DNA of 64,000 nt from Rhypophila decipiens. Its lineage: Eukaryota > Ascomycota > Sordariomycetes > Sordariales > Naviculisporaceae. Each line of letters opens with the position of its first letter. Position 1 is the first letter of the stretch. Location of the stretch: assembly GCA_033297075.1 (NCBI GenBank), contig MU858092.1, forward strand, positions 124,001 to 188,000, written 5' to 3'. Shown in pieces: positions 34,908 to 46,400 of the stretch. The notes below the pieces were generated by a model, which saw only the letters and a program-made list of their open reading frames with translations, searched no databases and was not told the origin of the DNA. The position numbers were made by a program, and so were the translations under genes.

Positions 34908-37900
34908 ATGGCGCCGCCATCGAAACCGGCGACATCAAAATCCCCGGCTTCCTCCTCCTCAGAATACAAAAAGATTGCTGCCCAATTCGCCGCGGCCAAG
35001 CGCGCCAAAGAAGCAAAAGAAGCAAAAGAAGCGAGCGAGATACAGGAAGAGACCAAGAAAGAGCAAGAAGCCATAAATCTGCGAGAAAGACAGCGGGATG
35101 CCATCGAGAAGCGGCGAAAGGCGAGCTTCGAAAGGCGCTGGCTATGGAACCTTGGGTTTTGGGTGTGGATGTTGATCATTCACATCGTGGGCATAGGATA
35201 CTTCACCAGCGGCTTCTTGCTTACGCGCTTGATGTTGGACGACAAGTCGACTTGCGCCTCGGCCCCGACCTTGAACACGAGCATCACCGGAAGCGACTCC
35301 GGGATCCTTGCGCCATGGAAGGGCAAGGGCACGGTGGACGGTGGCTGCTGGCATCCCAGGACGTTTGAACGCGCTGTGGTGGTGGTTATTGACGCGCTTC
35401 GTTACGACTTTACAGTTCCAATGGACGACAATGCCCCTTTTCACAACGCGTTTCCCTTCCTGTACGAGACGGCCCGCCGGTCACCGCACCACGCCTTCCT
35501 ACGACCGTTTATCGCGGATCCGCCAACGGCGACGCTACAGAGACTAAAGGGCCTAACGACCGGTACACTCCCAACGTTTGTTGATATTGGCAGCAGCTTC
35601 TCAGGCACGGCAATCGAGGAGGATAATCTGCTGATGCAACTCCGGGGCGCGGGCAAGCGAATCGTGCATCTGGGAGACGATACCTGGGATGCGCTTTTCC
35701 CAGGATACTTTGAGGGAAACCTGAGCCGCGCCTACGACAGCTTCAATGTCTGGGATCTGCACACTGTCGACAACGGCGTCATGGAGCACATATTCCCACT
35801 CATGGAAAAGAAAAACGACTGGGACCTGTTGATCGCGCATTGTCTCGGTGTCGACCACGCCGGTCACAGATATGGCCCGGACCATGACGAAATGACCAAG
35901 AAGCTGGCCCAGATGAACACTTTTATTAGCGACCTGGCGGCAAAGATGGACGACAAGACTGTGTTGATCGTCATGGGAGATCACGGAATGGACGGGAAGG
36001 GAGACCATGGCGGCGAGAGCGACGAGGAGGTCGAGGCCGCCCTGTGGATGTACTCCAAAAAGCCCATGTTTGGCAGGACGAAGCCCGAATATGTGACGCC
36101 CCCAGCAACGGCCAAGATCCGGCCAGTGAATCAGATTGACTTTGTCCCGACTCTGGCCTTGATGATGGGGATTCCCATTCCATTCAACAACCTCGGACGG
36201 CCGATTGAGGAGGCGTTCGTCGGCCCTACCGGTTCTGCGTGGGATAACCTGGCCGCTGCCGAGAGGACGACCGCTGCCGGTATCAAGCGGTACCAGGCGT
36301 CTTATTTTGCGGCCCGGGGCATCGAGCAGGCTGCCACTCCGGGCTCGCCCGCCGAGCTCTGGAACAAGGCCGAGCGATTGGTTGGGTCTGCACATGCAAC
36401 CAAGGGCCAGGAGAGATGGGCCTCCGTCTATGCGGCTTACGCCGATTATCAGGTGGAGACGCTTAAGCGGTGCAAGGAACTCTGGGGAAGCTTTGACCTG
36501 AAGCAGATGGCGCTGGGAATCGCAATCATGGCCCTTGGAGTCATCTCCCTCTTAACTTACGTCTCCAAGGGCGTGGAGGACGACAGTGCCATTGTCGAGA
36601 ACCCGGAGTTGGATCTCGCAGAAAAGAGGCTAGAGATGCAAGGCGTGGCCCCTGCCACGGAAACTGTCCCAGGCCGTGATTTGGACAAGCGTCTTGTTCG
36701 CGGCGCGGCGCTTGGCTTCTTCCCCGTCTTCTTCGGTGGGCTTCTCCAGTCTTACCTCTCCGGGGTCGGCGATTGGTACCGCGGGGCAGCATTTGGATCC
36801 CTGACAAGCATTGCCATGGTCTTGGTGGTCTTGTATGACTCTCGTGATGTCCTGCTGAATCTGATGCCCGACACCTTTTGGGGCTGGTTGGCAGTAGTTT
36901 TTACTGTCAGCCAATCGGTCGGGTTTGCATCCAACTCGTACACCATCTGGGAGGACTCGATCCTCCTCTTCTTCGTCGCTACGTTTGGATTCGCCTCGGC
37001 GTTATCTGCGCTCAAGCTGTCTGACCCCGCCGAACGCTATCTCAGCATCTACAACTCCATCGTCTTTGTAATCCTCGGCCGGGTCGCGTCCTTCTCCAAG
37101 CTCTGTCGGGAAGAACAAATGCCATATTGCACATCGACATACTACGCCTCAGCTACCTCGTCAACATCAGCCCCCTGGCAGCTAGTCATTCCCTTCCTAG
37201 TCTTCCTGATCCTCCCCTCCATCGTCAAGGCGTACCTCGTCCCATCGCGGTCCTACGAAGGCCTAGCCCCCAACTGGATCGGCTACGTCTTCCGAACAGG
37301 CCTCTTTATGGGGGCGACCTACTGGGTCCTCGACGCAGCCGACAACGGCAACTGGTTCCCTTCCCTGCCCGCAAACACACTCAAGTCCTTCAGCGTCTAC
37401 CTCGCCCAAATCATCCTCGGCCTATCCCTCATAGCCGGAACAACGGCCTTTGTCTGGTCCCCGCCCTGCGTATCAATCTACACCGCTGCCCGCCCTGGCA
37501 CGTCCCAAGCCCAGGTAACAGTCCTCGGCTACGGCAACGCCCACGGAGCCCGCTATCTCCTCCTCCCGCTCAACATCCTCGCCGCAATCTTCCTCCTCTC
37601 CAAGCCCATGGGTGCCGGCGCGCTAGGCCTCATGATGTGGCAGATTCTCGCTTTAGTCGAAATCTTAGACTATAACTCCCTCACCAACAGCGCAATCGGA
37701 CCCATCATGCTAGCCATCCTCGGTAACTTTTACTTCTTCAAAACAGGACACCAAGCCGCGCTAAGCACCATACAATGGGACAGCGCCTTCATCCCGCTCT
37801 TTACAATCCGATACCCCTGGTCCCCCCTAGTCGTAACGCTGAACACCTTTGCCGGACAAATCCTCGCAGCAGCAACAGTCCCCCTGATCGTGCTCTGGAA

Positions 37901-38168
37901 AGTCGGGCCACCAAGAAAAGGCCTGCTCACAAGACTGAGTAGATCTTTTGGTGTGTTTATCGCCTATTTTGCCGTCGAGGCGCTGGCTACTATGGCCTGG
38001 GCCGGCCATTTACGACGTCATCTCATGTTGTTTCGCGTTTTTAACCCGCGCTTCATGACAGCCGCCGTGGTGTTGATCGTGGTGGATATCTTTGGCATGT
38101 TGATTGGGCTTGCGGGTTTCAGGTGTAATACTTTGAGTGTTGGCGAGGTTTTTGGTTGGGCCGAGTGA
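34908..38168 (+). CDS. GPI13: GPI ethanolamine phosphate transferase 3 (Gpi13/PIG-O)
   Basis: This ER membrane enzyme adds phosphoethanolamine to the third mannose of the GPI anchor, the group later joined to protein. One exon encodes 1086 residues from the first ATG in the frame (34908). A charged, Lys/Glu-rich N-terminal segment (about 20-77) precedes a TM helix (about 78-108). The lumenal alkaline-phosphatase-like domain follows, with D162 (VVIDALRYDF), the TTGTLPTF motif with T217/T218 as the expected nucleophile region, D316 and H320 (GVDHAGHRYGP), and D358-H359 (MGDHGMDGKGDHGG). From about residue 530 the protein is a multi-pass membrane domain. Length fits the family (about 1000-1100 residues). 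It converges on MET6 with ~1.06 kb between stops. A UGUANAUA match (TGTATATA) lies at 38434-38441 in the 3' flank. Confidence 0.97.
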   Translation: MAPPSKPATSKSPASSSSEYKKIAAQFAAAKRAKEAKEAKEASEIQEETKKEQEAINLRERQRDAIEKRRKASFERRWLWNLGFWVWMLIIHIVGIGYFTSGFLLTRLMLDDKSTCASAPTLNTSITGSDSGILAPWKGKGTVDGGCWHPRTFERAVVVVIDALRYDFTVPMDDNAPFHNAFPFLYETARRSPHHAFLRPFIADPPTATLQRLKGLTTGTLPTFVDIGSSFSGTAIEEDNLLMQLRGAGKRIVHLGDDTWDALFPGYFEGNLSRAYDSFNVWDLHTVDNGVMEHIFPLMEKKNDWDLLIAHCLGVDHAGHRYGPDHDEMTKKLAQMNTFISDLAAKMDDKTVLIVMGDHGMDGKGDHGGESDEEVEAALWMYSKKPMFGRTKPEYVTPPATAKIRPVNQIDFVPTLALMMGIPIPFNNLGRPIEEAFVGPTGSAWDNLAAAERTTAAGIKRYQASYFAARGIEQAATPGSPAELWNKAERLVGSAHATKGQERWASVYAAYADYQVETLKRCKELWGSFDLKQMALGIAIMALGVISLLTYVSKGVEDDSAIVENPELDLAEKRLEMQGVAPATETVPGRDLDKRLVRGAALGFFPVFFGGLLQSYLSGVGDWYRGAAFGSLTSIAMVLVVLYDSRDVLLNLMPDTFWGWLAVVFTVSQSVGFASNSYTIWEDSILLFFVATFGFASALSALKLSDPAERYLSIYNSIVFVILGRVASFSKLCREEQMPYCTSTYYASATSSTSAPWQLVIPFLVFLILPSIVKAYLVPSRSYEGLAPNWIGYVFRTGLFMGATYWVLDAADNGNWFPSLPANTLKSFSVYLAQIILGLSLIAGTTAFVWSPPCVSIYTAARPGTSQAQVTVLGYGNAHGARYLLLPLNILAAIFLLSKPMGAGALGLMMWQILALVEILDYNSLTNSAIGPIMLAILGNFYFFKTGHQAALSTIQWDSAFIPLFTIRYPWSPLVVTLNTFAGQILAAATVPLIVLWKVGPPRKGLLTRLSRSFGVFIAYFAVEALATMAWAGHLRRHLMLFRVFNPRFMTAAVVLIVVDIFGMLIGLAGFRCNTLSVGEVFGWAE

Positions 38169-39231
38169 AACAACTATTCACTCGTAAACGGGTGTAATAA
38201 GGGAAGCGAGAGACTACCCATCACGAGCCCCAAACTTACCCATTGCAGTTGGAGGGACTGAACTATTATTCCCTATCCACCAATTTCTTATTTTTTTCTC
38301 ATTTCTTTTATTGCTGTTAATCATGGTTTGGTCTGGTTGGATGGTCTTGTCTTGTTTGGTTTTCTCTCTTTCGTTTTGGCATACATCACTAGGTACTCAC
38401 TCCAATCACCTACCCACCTACTATCATCCATACTGTATATACTTGTACATTGCCATCGCGTTAGAGAGGTACCAAAATAGGTAATTACAACTTGACACAA
38501 AGACGAGATCCACTGATTACTTTGTTTAATTATGTAGCTGGCATCCGTTCTCAACGGCCCTGACAAACGTCTATGCTACCCTATAATGACAATGATGCTT
38601 ATCAAAATCGACAGTTTATATGAACACCTATCCGAGATGAGCACAGCCAAGGATGAATTCAGGATAGGCGATGACAACCCGTTCAGGGCTGGATACAAAC
38701 TCCACGAATACGCTATGACGGACAAGACCCATGAATCACCGTTCGGACAGTATTTAACAGGGCACAGCTAGAACCGCTGGCCCATCTTCCCAGTGTATTT
38801 CTTGCCACTGTGGGCAGCTATAGAACAGATCCCTCCTCCTAGAGATCGAAAACTAGTCGTGCATCTTGTTGAAGAATGCAGACATATCTAGCTTTCTTCC
38901 GCTGGTATCAAAATAAACAAACCCATATCCCGCCTTGAAATGGCAAAAACACGCAAAACACCTTTTCACCGACCATAGATATGACCGCCAACGCCTTGTT
39001 GAGAATGGCGGTCCCCTTCCATCATGCTATGCTGTTGAAAACAAATATCCGGATTTTCCCCTTGCCCACAACGCCTTGTTGAGAATGGCGCTTTTTGAGG
39101 TATCATTTTGTTCATCCCGTTTTTATAAAACCGAACCCAAAACCTCATAAAATGCTAATGCTGTTGAAAAAAATCCGGATCAAGCACCTGTCTCATCCTT
39201 GTCTAACTAAAACAATACGAGAAAAGAAAAA
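38169..39231. other. convergent intergenic region GPI13 / MET6
   Basis: No gene is supported. It should hold the 3' UTRs of both genes. TGTATATA occurs at 38434-38441 on the GPI13 strand. A duplicated module lies at 38988-39180, closest to MET6. Confidence 0.5.
38988..39180. repeat. duplicated two-part module in the MET6 3' flank
   Basis: The word CAACGCCTTGTTGAGAATGG, followed by CG, occurs at 38989-39010 and again at 39069-39090. Each copy is followed by a second shared block: ATGCTATGCTGTTGAAAA with ATCCGGAT (39024-39054), and ATGCTAATGCTGTTGAAAA with ATCCGGAT (39152-39180). The order is A-B-A'-B', so this is an imperfect tandem duplication of roughly 100 bp, with diverged sequence between the blocks. 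It lies within about 245 nt of the MET6 stop. Confidence 0.85.
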
Positions 39232-41697
39232 TTAAGCCTTGTTGGCGTACTGCTCACGGAAGTACTTGGCGGCGGTGACCATGTTGCTGAGGGCACCCTT
39301 GACCTCGTCCCACTTGCGGGTCTTGAGACCGCAGTCGGGGTTGATCCAGAGCTGGTCAGGGCGGAGGTAGGCAAGCATCTCCTGGATGCGCTGCTTGAAT
39401 TCCTCCAAGTTGGGGACACGGGGGCTGTGGATGTCGTAGACACCGGGTCCGATGTGGCGGGGGTAGGCCTCGTCGATGAAGACCTTGAGGAGCTTCGCAT
39501 CAGACTTGGAGTTCTCAATGGAGAGGACATCGGCATCAAGGGCAGCGATGGCGTGGAAGAAGTCCTGGAACTCAGAGTAGCAGAAGTGAGAGTGAATCTG
39601 AGTAGAGTCGTCGACACCAACAGTGGCGAGCTTGAAGCTGTTGACAGCCCACTCGAGGTAGGCATCACGCTCAGATCCCTTGCGGAGAGGGAGCCCCTCG
39701 CGGAGGGCAGGCTCGTCGACCTGGATGACGTAGATGCCGTTCTTCTCGAGATCCTGGACCTCGTCACGGAGGGCAAGGGCGAGCTGCTGGCACTGGACGG
39801 ACTGGTGCACGTCGACACGGGGGAACGACCACCGGAGGCAGGTGACGGGGCCAGTAAGCATACCCTTCATGGGCTTCTTGGAGACAGAAGCGGCATACTT
39901 GGACTCCTTGACGGTCATGGGAGCAGGGCGAGAGATGTCGCCAACGATGATGGGAGGGCGCACGCAACGGGAGCCATAAGACTGAACCCAGGCGTGGGTG
40001 GTGAAGACATAACCCTGGAGGCGCTCACCGAAGTACTGAACCATGTCGTTACGCTCAGGCTCGCCGTGGACGTAGACGTCGAGGTCAAGCTCATCCTGGA
40101 TCTTGATGGCAAGGTCGATCTCCTTCTTGATGAAGTTGTCGTACTCCTCCTCGGAGATCTCACCCTTGGTGAACTTGTTGCGCTGGATACGGATCTCGGA
40201 GGTCTGGGGGAAAGAACCAATGGTGGTGGTGGGGAAGAGAGGCAGCTTGAGGTGCTGCACCTGCTTCTGGTAACGGACATCGAAGGGAGACTTGCGGTTG
40301 TGCATCTCAGGGGTGACGGCCGCCTGGCGCTCCTTGACCTTGGGGTCGTTGGTACGGGCAGACTCGGCACGAGACTTGATAGCGGCAGCGTTGGCATCAA
40401 GCTCGGCACGGACAGACTCGGCGTCAACGACAGCCTTGGCGAGGATGGCAACCTCCTTGGTCTTCTCAGTGGCGAAAGAGAACCAGTTGTAGACCTCCTC
40501 AGGGAGTTTCTTCTCGCTGGCAAGAGTGTGGGGAGTGTGGAGAAGAGAGCTGGAAGTGGCAACAATGACACGGTCCTGGCCGAGGGCCTTGATAGCCGTG
40601 TTGAGGAGCTCAAGGGACTTGGCAAAGTTGTTCTTCCAGATGTTACGGCCGTCGACAACACCGGCAGAGAGGATCTGGTTGGGGCCGAGCTGCTTGAGGA
40701 CGGGTTCGAGCTGCTCGGGGTTGCGGACAAGGTCGACGTGGAGGGCCTGAACCTTGGAGAAGGCAGGGATGACATCGAAGTTGTGGACGATGTCACCGAA
40801 GTAGGTGGCAATAGTAATGGCGGGCACATCACCAGCGGCGGCGATAGCCTCATAGGCGGGCTTGAAGGCAGCCTTGACCTCGGGGGAGAGGTCGTAGACG
40901 AGGACGGGCTCGTCAATCTGGACCGCCTCGGCACCGGCAGCCTTGAGGGCCTTCAGGAGCTCGACGTAGACAGGGACAAGCTTGTCAAGGAGAGAGATGG
41001 GGTTGACGGTGGAGCCACGGTCAGCCTTGCCAAGAGCAAGGAAAGAGACGGGTCCGACCAGGACGGGTCTTGTGATGTAGCCGGCCTCCTTAGCCTCGAG
41101 GAACTCGCGCACAGGCTTGGGGTCCTTGGCAAGGGAGAAGGTCTGGTTGTCTTGAAGAGTGGGCTTGACATAGTGGTAGTTGGAGTCGAACCACTTGACC
41201 ATCTCCAGGGAGGGGACATCTACACCGCCCTTTTGGTGGCCACGGCCCATGGCGAAGTACTCATCGAGAGTGTCGAGCTTCTGGGAGGTGTATCTCTCGG
41301 GGACAGCCTGGAAGCAGAAAGAGGTTAGACATTGACAAGCTAGGAGGGCGTGGCGGGAGCGTAGAAGCTTAGCTTACATTGAAGAGCTGAATGTGGTCGA
41401 GGATGTGATCATAATAAGCAAAGTCGTTGGAGGGAATGATGTCCACTCCAGCGTCCTTCTGGATCTTCCAGTGTGCCAATCTGAGTCTTTTGCCCTCGGC
41501 GAGGAGGTCGGTCTGAGAAAGCTTGCCGCCCCAGTAGGCCTCATTGGCCTTCTTGAGGTCACGAAGGACTCCCATGCGGCTGTACAATGGAGATGTTAGA
41601 AAGTCTGTTTCCGGCAATTCCGGTCCAATTGGCCCATGTGACAGGTTACGACGCAAGGGAAAACTTACGGGAAGCCCAAAACTGAAGACTTGACCAT
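39232..41697 (-). CDS. MET6: 5-methyltetrahydropteroyltriglutamate-homocysteine methyltransferase (cobalamin-independent methionine synthase)
   Basis: The enzyme transfers the methyl group of 5-methyltetrahydropteroyl-triglutamate to homocysteine, the last step of methionine synthesis, in the cytosol. Exons are 41697-41669, 41579-41378 and 41307-39232, giving 768 residues, the normal fungal length. The 29-nt first exon encodes MVKSSVLGFP, the family start, and the next exon continues RMGVLRDLKKANEAYW. The N-terminal domain is followed by the catalytic barrel with EPERNDMVQYFGE and the zinc/homocysteine ligands H651, C653 (HSHFCYSE), E675 (SIEN) and C736 (NPDCGLKTRKW), spaced exactly as in E. 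coli MetE (H641, C643, E665, C726). Codon choice is strongly biased to C/G-ending codons, as in a highly expressed gene, so strongly that the opposite strand stays open for over 600 codons. The leader has a TATA box and C/T runs. Confidence 0.98.
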
Positions 41698-43439
41698 TTT
41701 GATGTGTGTGTTTGATAGTATTGTGGAAATTCAGAAAACAGACTCTTGGAGGTAGGGTGAAGGAGAAATAGAAAGAAAATAGAAGGAGAAAATTTGTTGT
41801 AGATGGGGGAAAGAGGAGGAGGAGGAGAAGGAGGAGATAAAGAAACGAAAGAGAGAGGAACAGATGGAAGAGCATTGTCGGTGTATATAAGGACGGAAGG
41901 TGCAAGAGTGCTTGCGGGTTCGGCTCCTTGCTTCTTTGGGGTGGGGTTAGTGATACCCCACCATAAGACCTGACCGCCTCGACCAGCCTCTGCCTCTTTA
42001 TCTGCATTTAATACTCTCTAGCCAGGTGTAAAGGTCGCTTTGCAGCTAACCATTCTGCATGCCCCTCCATTAGCGCCGCACCATCTGTCTTTGTCATTGG
42101 GTCTAGAAAACCATGTAAAAACTCAGCACCGGAGCTTCCTGAGAAAAGACCCCCAAATTCTCTCTGGCAAAGAGTCTCAGCGTCAGCGGTGTGAACCATT
42201 GCTGCCACTGCAGTCAGTCACAGAGACTAGTCACTGCAGATTCCTCTGAAATGATGTGACCGGCTTCCCCACCAGAGCAAGATCCCCGGGGAGGATAACC
42301 TGGGAGGAGGGCTGCGGGATCGGAGCTTGGGCCCGACCTCGAAACTTTGTCGGGGTACATTGGACTGCCAGCCGAGCTAAAGCAGAATTTAAAGAGATTG
42401 AATTGGCAGGAACTGGTGGGTCAGACCCTTCGGACCAGAGGTGGGATCTGGGGCAGCTTGGCCAGCTCCTCTGTTAAGGCAGTGGTGATGGTTAGACAGT
42501 CTCCCAAACCTGTTAGAATGGCATTTACTCCCACAAGTAGTATAACTGGAAGCTTACCAAGAGCCTAACATGATCCAGAAGATTTCCCTATTCCTTCCAC
42601 AAGTGATACCTATCATGAGCCCATCTGGTGTGTCCAAGCCCACCTTGAAAGAGGTCATTCAAAAGTGGGGTGCCTCATTGGGACCCAGGTTCCGTCATCC
42701 GTATCCGTATCCGTAACTGGATCGTGAAATGGCGTGCAAAGCACCTATTCTCTTAAATGTCCTGGAAGGAACCAAAGATATCTATCTATAAGAGGGATAG
42801 CTTATAGAAACTACCAGCCCAGTATGCTGTATAGTGTAGGACTTGGAGGTGTGTAGAGACTTTATAGATGGCCTACGCTGTGTCTTTGAGCAGCAAAAGC
42901 TGAGGGTGACGTTTCACACCCGTCCTAGCCCGAGACGGCGGGGAACCCGACAGGGAACAGTGGGAGCCCACCGGTCCTCAGCCACAGGTGATAGGCAAGC
43001 CTCAATTTCCACTGTCTTGCGCGCCAGCCCGCCACAACAGTGTCCCGTGCCCCTATGCTTTGCTCAACCATGATTTTGGAGACAGCCTCGTCATCACGCC
43101 CCCTGTGAATGCTAATCCGTCCCGGAAACGCATTTCGTACATTTGCCCTTTTGACATTCTCCAGTATTCTTGTTTCTAGACTCTTCTTCCATCTTTGAGA
43201 TACGCATCGTTTTTTTACTTTCCTTCTGCGACATAATCCCTCACCGTGCACCGAGAAACAGACGACGGGCGTTCAGGAACCGATTGGCTTGGCGCAATCT
43301 CCCAGCAATCAATCGAGACTCCATCACCTTTGAGCATCGCCAAAAAGCCTCCTTTTTCTGGCTTCGTGTCCAATTTGAGTGTCTTCACTCACGCGCCAGG
43401 TTAACAAAGTGTTGGTGATGCGATAAAACACCGCCCAAT
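41698..43439. promoter_or_regulatory. divergent promoter region MET6 / PAN1
   Basis: For MET6 (minus strand) a TTATATA box lies at 41884-41890, about 190 bp upstream of the start, and a CTC/TCC-rich leader stretch lies at 41813-41836; both fit a strongly expressed gene. An ATG at 41875-41873 is so close to the TATA box that it is probably not transcribed. For PAN1 (plus strand) a minimal upstream ORF, ATG-CGA-TAA, sits at 43418-43426, ending 13 nt before the PAN1 ATG. Nothing else in the ~1.7 kb looks coding. Confidence 0.55.
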
Positions 43440-46400
43440 ATGTACTCGAATTCCAACTCGTACCTCGGCGGTAATAATAGCCTTCGACCGGGCCAACCGC
43501 AATATGGAGGCTCGTTCGGGGTGGGAGGAGGAGTCCCCCAGCAGCCTCAACAGCAGCCGTCACTCCAAGCGCAGGCGACTGGGTTTGCGCCCCAGCCGAC
43601 GGGCTTTGGACAAACTCCTCTTCAGCAACAGTACACTGGGTATCCGGGTCTGCAGCAGCCTCAAGGGGGCCCTCAGCTCCAGCAGCAGTACACGGGCTAC
43701 CAGCCTCCCCAGCAAGGCTTCCAGTCTGCCGTCCCTCCGATGCCTGCGATTCCCCAACAGTATCAACAACAGCAGTCGCAGCAGCAGCAGCCGAGTCCTT
43801 TCGCCTCCGCGCCGCCTGCTGCTCCTGCTCAGACACTTCCACCACCTCCGGCGCCTGTCAAGCCCCAGCCAACAGGCTTTGCAGAGATCGCGGCATCCTT
43901 TCAGACTGGCGGTACGGCAAAGCCAAAAGGACGTCGAGCTGAGAAGCAAGCCATAAAGATCCCGAATATCCGTTTGTCATTCATAACCGCGCAAGACCAG
44001 GCCAAATTTGAAACCCTGTTTAAATCTGCCGTTGGTGATGGATCGCTTACCATGTCTGGAGACAAGGCGCGAGACCTGTTGCTGCGGTCTAGACTTGATG
44101 GAGACTCCCTTTCCCATATCTGGTGAGTGAAGGTGTTGTGAGAATGCTGCTGATCAAGCTCACGACTAATGACTGGGCAGGACATTGGCAGATACGACCA
44201 AAGCCGGACAGCTGTACTTCCCCGAGTTCGCGCTTGCCATGTATCTCTGCAACTTGAAGCTCACCAACAAGCCGATCCCCAACAGTCTGCCTGAAAATGT
44301 CAAGAACGAAGTGTCGAGCATGGTAGATATCATCAATTTTAGCGTTGCAGAGGACGCGGGATCTAGCTCGGCAACCAATGCTCCCGATTTTGGTGTCAGA
44401 CAAAGCACAGCTACTCCCCCTACTATTCAGCATCCCCAGCCGCAAGCCTCCAACTCCCAGATTCTCCAGGCTCAGATGACTGGATTTCCCGGCCAGCCAA
44501 CTGGTTTCCCGGGCCAGATGCCAGGTCTTCAGTCGCAGGCAACGGGTTACCCTGGAGTCAATATGCAGGCAACTGGATACGAAGGACCCCGACCCCCGAT
44601 GCCGCCCATGCCTACAGGCTATGGCTCAAGTTTATCACCGGCAAACGGTCCAGGGGGTATGGTAGCGCCGTTGAATGCTCAGCCGACGGGGAGACCTGGC
44701 CAGTGGGGCCTTGTTAATACCCCAGCAACCGGCCTACCCAACATCGATGCTCTCCAGGCACGTATGATGCCTCAGCAAGGACGTGAACAGCAAAACTATA
44801 CAACTGCGGGATTGCAAGGCAACGCAAACATTCCGTGGGCAATCACCAAGGACGAGAAAACCAGGTATGATGCTCTGTTCCGGGCCTGGGATGGTCTTAA
44901 TAAGGGATTCATTGGCGGCGCCCAAGCCATTGAGATTTTTGGTCAGAGCGGCCTCGACAAAGCCGATCTCGAACGCGTTTGGACTCTCGCCGACAACGGA
45001 AACAAGGGCCGCCTTGACATGGACGAGTTCTCTGTGGCCATGCATTTGATTTACAGGAAGCTTAACGGCTATCCTGTTCCCAACCAGCTTCCGCCTGAGC
45101 TGGTCCCCCCCTCGACCAGGAACCTTAGCGCGTCCATTGGTACTATCAAGAGCTTGCTTCATCAGGAATCGGACTATAGAAAGAACTCTGGTGCCGCTCT
45201 TTTGCCGCAAAAGACTGGAGTCAGTTATCTCAAAACTCACTCCTTCAAGGGCAACGCTGGCTTTGGTGCTGGCCGCAAGGATGCGACCGTATTCAAGAAT
45301 AACGACGACGAGGTCGGATACCGTTCCAGCGCACGTCGTAGAGTTGGGAACGGGTCTCCTCGTCCCGACTCACCTGCCTCTGCTACCTCTAATGACGAGC
45401 TGTCGCTTGATCAGCTTCGTAAGAAGATCAAGGAGAAACAAGTTCTCTTGGATGCCATGGACTTCAACGACGAAAAGAATGCTGAGGAGGACGACATGCT
45501 TGACAGACGAGATCGTCGTGAAGCCGAGGAACTATATCGCCGAATCAGAAGAATTCAGGAGGACATTGACAACCATCCAGATGCTTCCCTGGTTGGCGGT
45601 GATTCCGAAGCTGAACGACGAGCTCTCAAGCGCCAACTTCAAAACTTGACTGACAGGATTCCTCAATTGGCCTCTGAAGTCCGCAAGACTGAGAAGGCCA
45701 TTGCTGACGCGAGATTAGAGCTGTTCCGTTTGAAGGATGCGAAAGCACATCCTGGCAGCGCCTCTGCCATCATTGGAACTGGTCCTGGCGGCACCATCAC
45801 CGAGTCGGACAGACTCAAAGCTCGTGCCAAGGCTATGATGCAACAGCGAACGGCTGCTCTCACGGGCAAGAAGATAGATGTTGGCGGAGACGATTTGGAC
45901 GCGCCGAAGAGGTTGGAGGAGGAGAGCATCAAGATCCGGACTGAGAAGGAGAATAATGAACGCATGGTGCGCGATGTTGAAGACAGCGTTCGGGACTTCG
46001 CCGCTGGTATTGAGGATAATCTGAAGGAGGGAGCTAAACACTCGACTTCGGAGCACGAGAGACGCCGTTGGGAAGACGCTCTTGGCGTGGAGGACGAGGT
46101 TCGCGATTTCATCTTCGATCTTCAACGCTCCAGCCGAGCTACTCGGATCAGGGCGCAGGATCGCCAAGGTGGACGCAAGGCTGCCCAGGAACCCGTCCGA
46201 GCCGAAGCCCCGCCTACGGCCTCATACGAGAGCCCGGCCAGCACCTCCCGCACATCAACTCCAACCGCAGCTCCGGCGCCGGCAGGTGGCTCCTACTCGT
46301 CGTACAAGACTCCCGAGGAGCGTGCTGCCTTCATCAAACAACAGGCCGAGCAAAGGATGGCCGAGCGGCTAGCTGCGTTGGGCATCAAGGCTCCCACTAA

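Noticed and set aside
39427..41328. Plus-strand 633-codon open frame as a gene
   Set aside because: It lies exactly opposite MET6, whose identity is certain, and is explained by its codon bias. The predicted protein is a Val/Gly/Leu/Asp-rich sequence without domains.
41369..42007. 212-codon frame covering the MET6 leader and exon 2 as an alternative MET6 start
   Set aside because: It reads through intron 1 and misses the conserved MVKSSVLGFP start; its upstream part is the translated C/T-rich leader.
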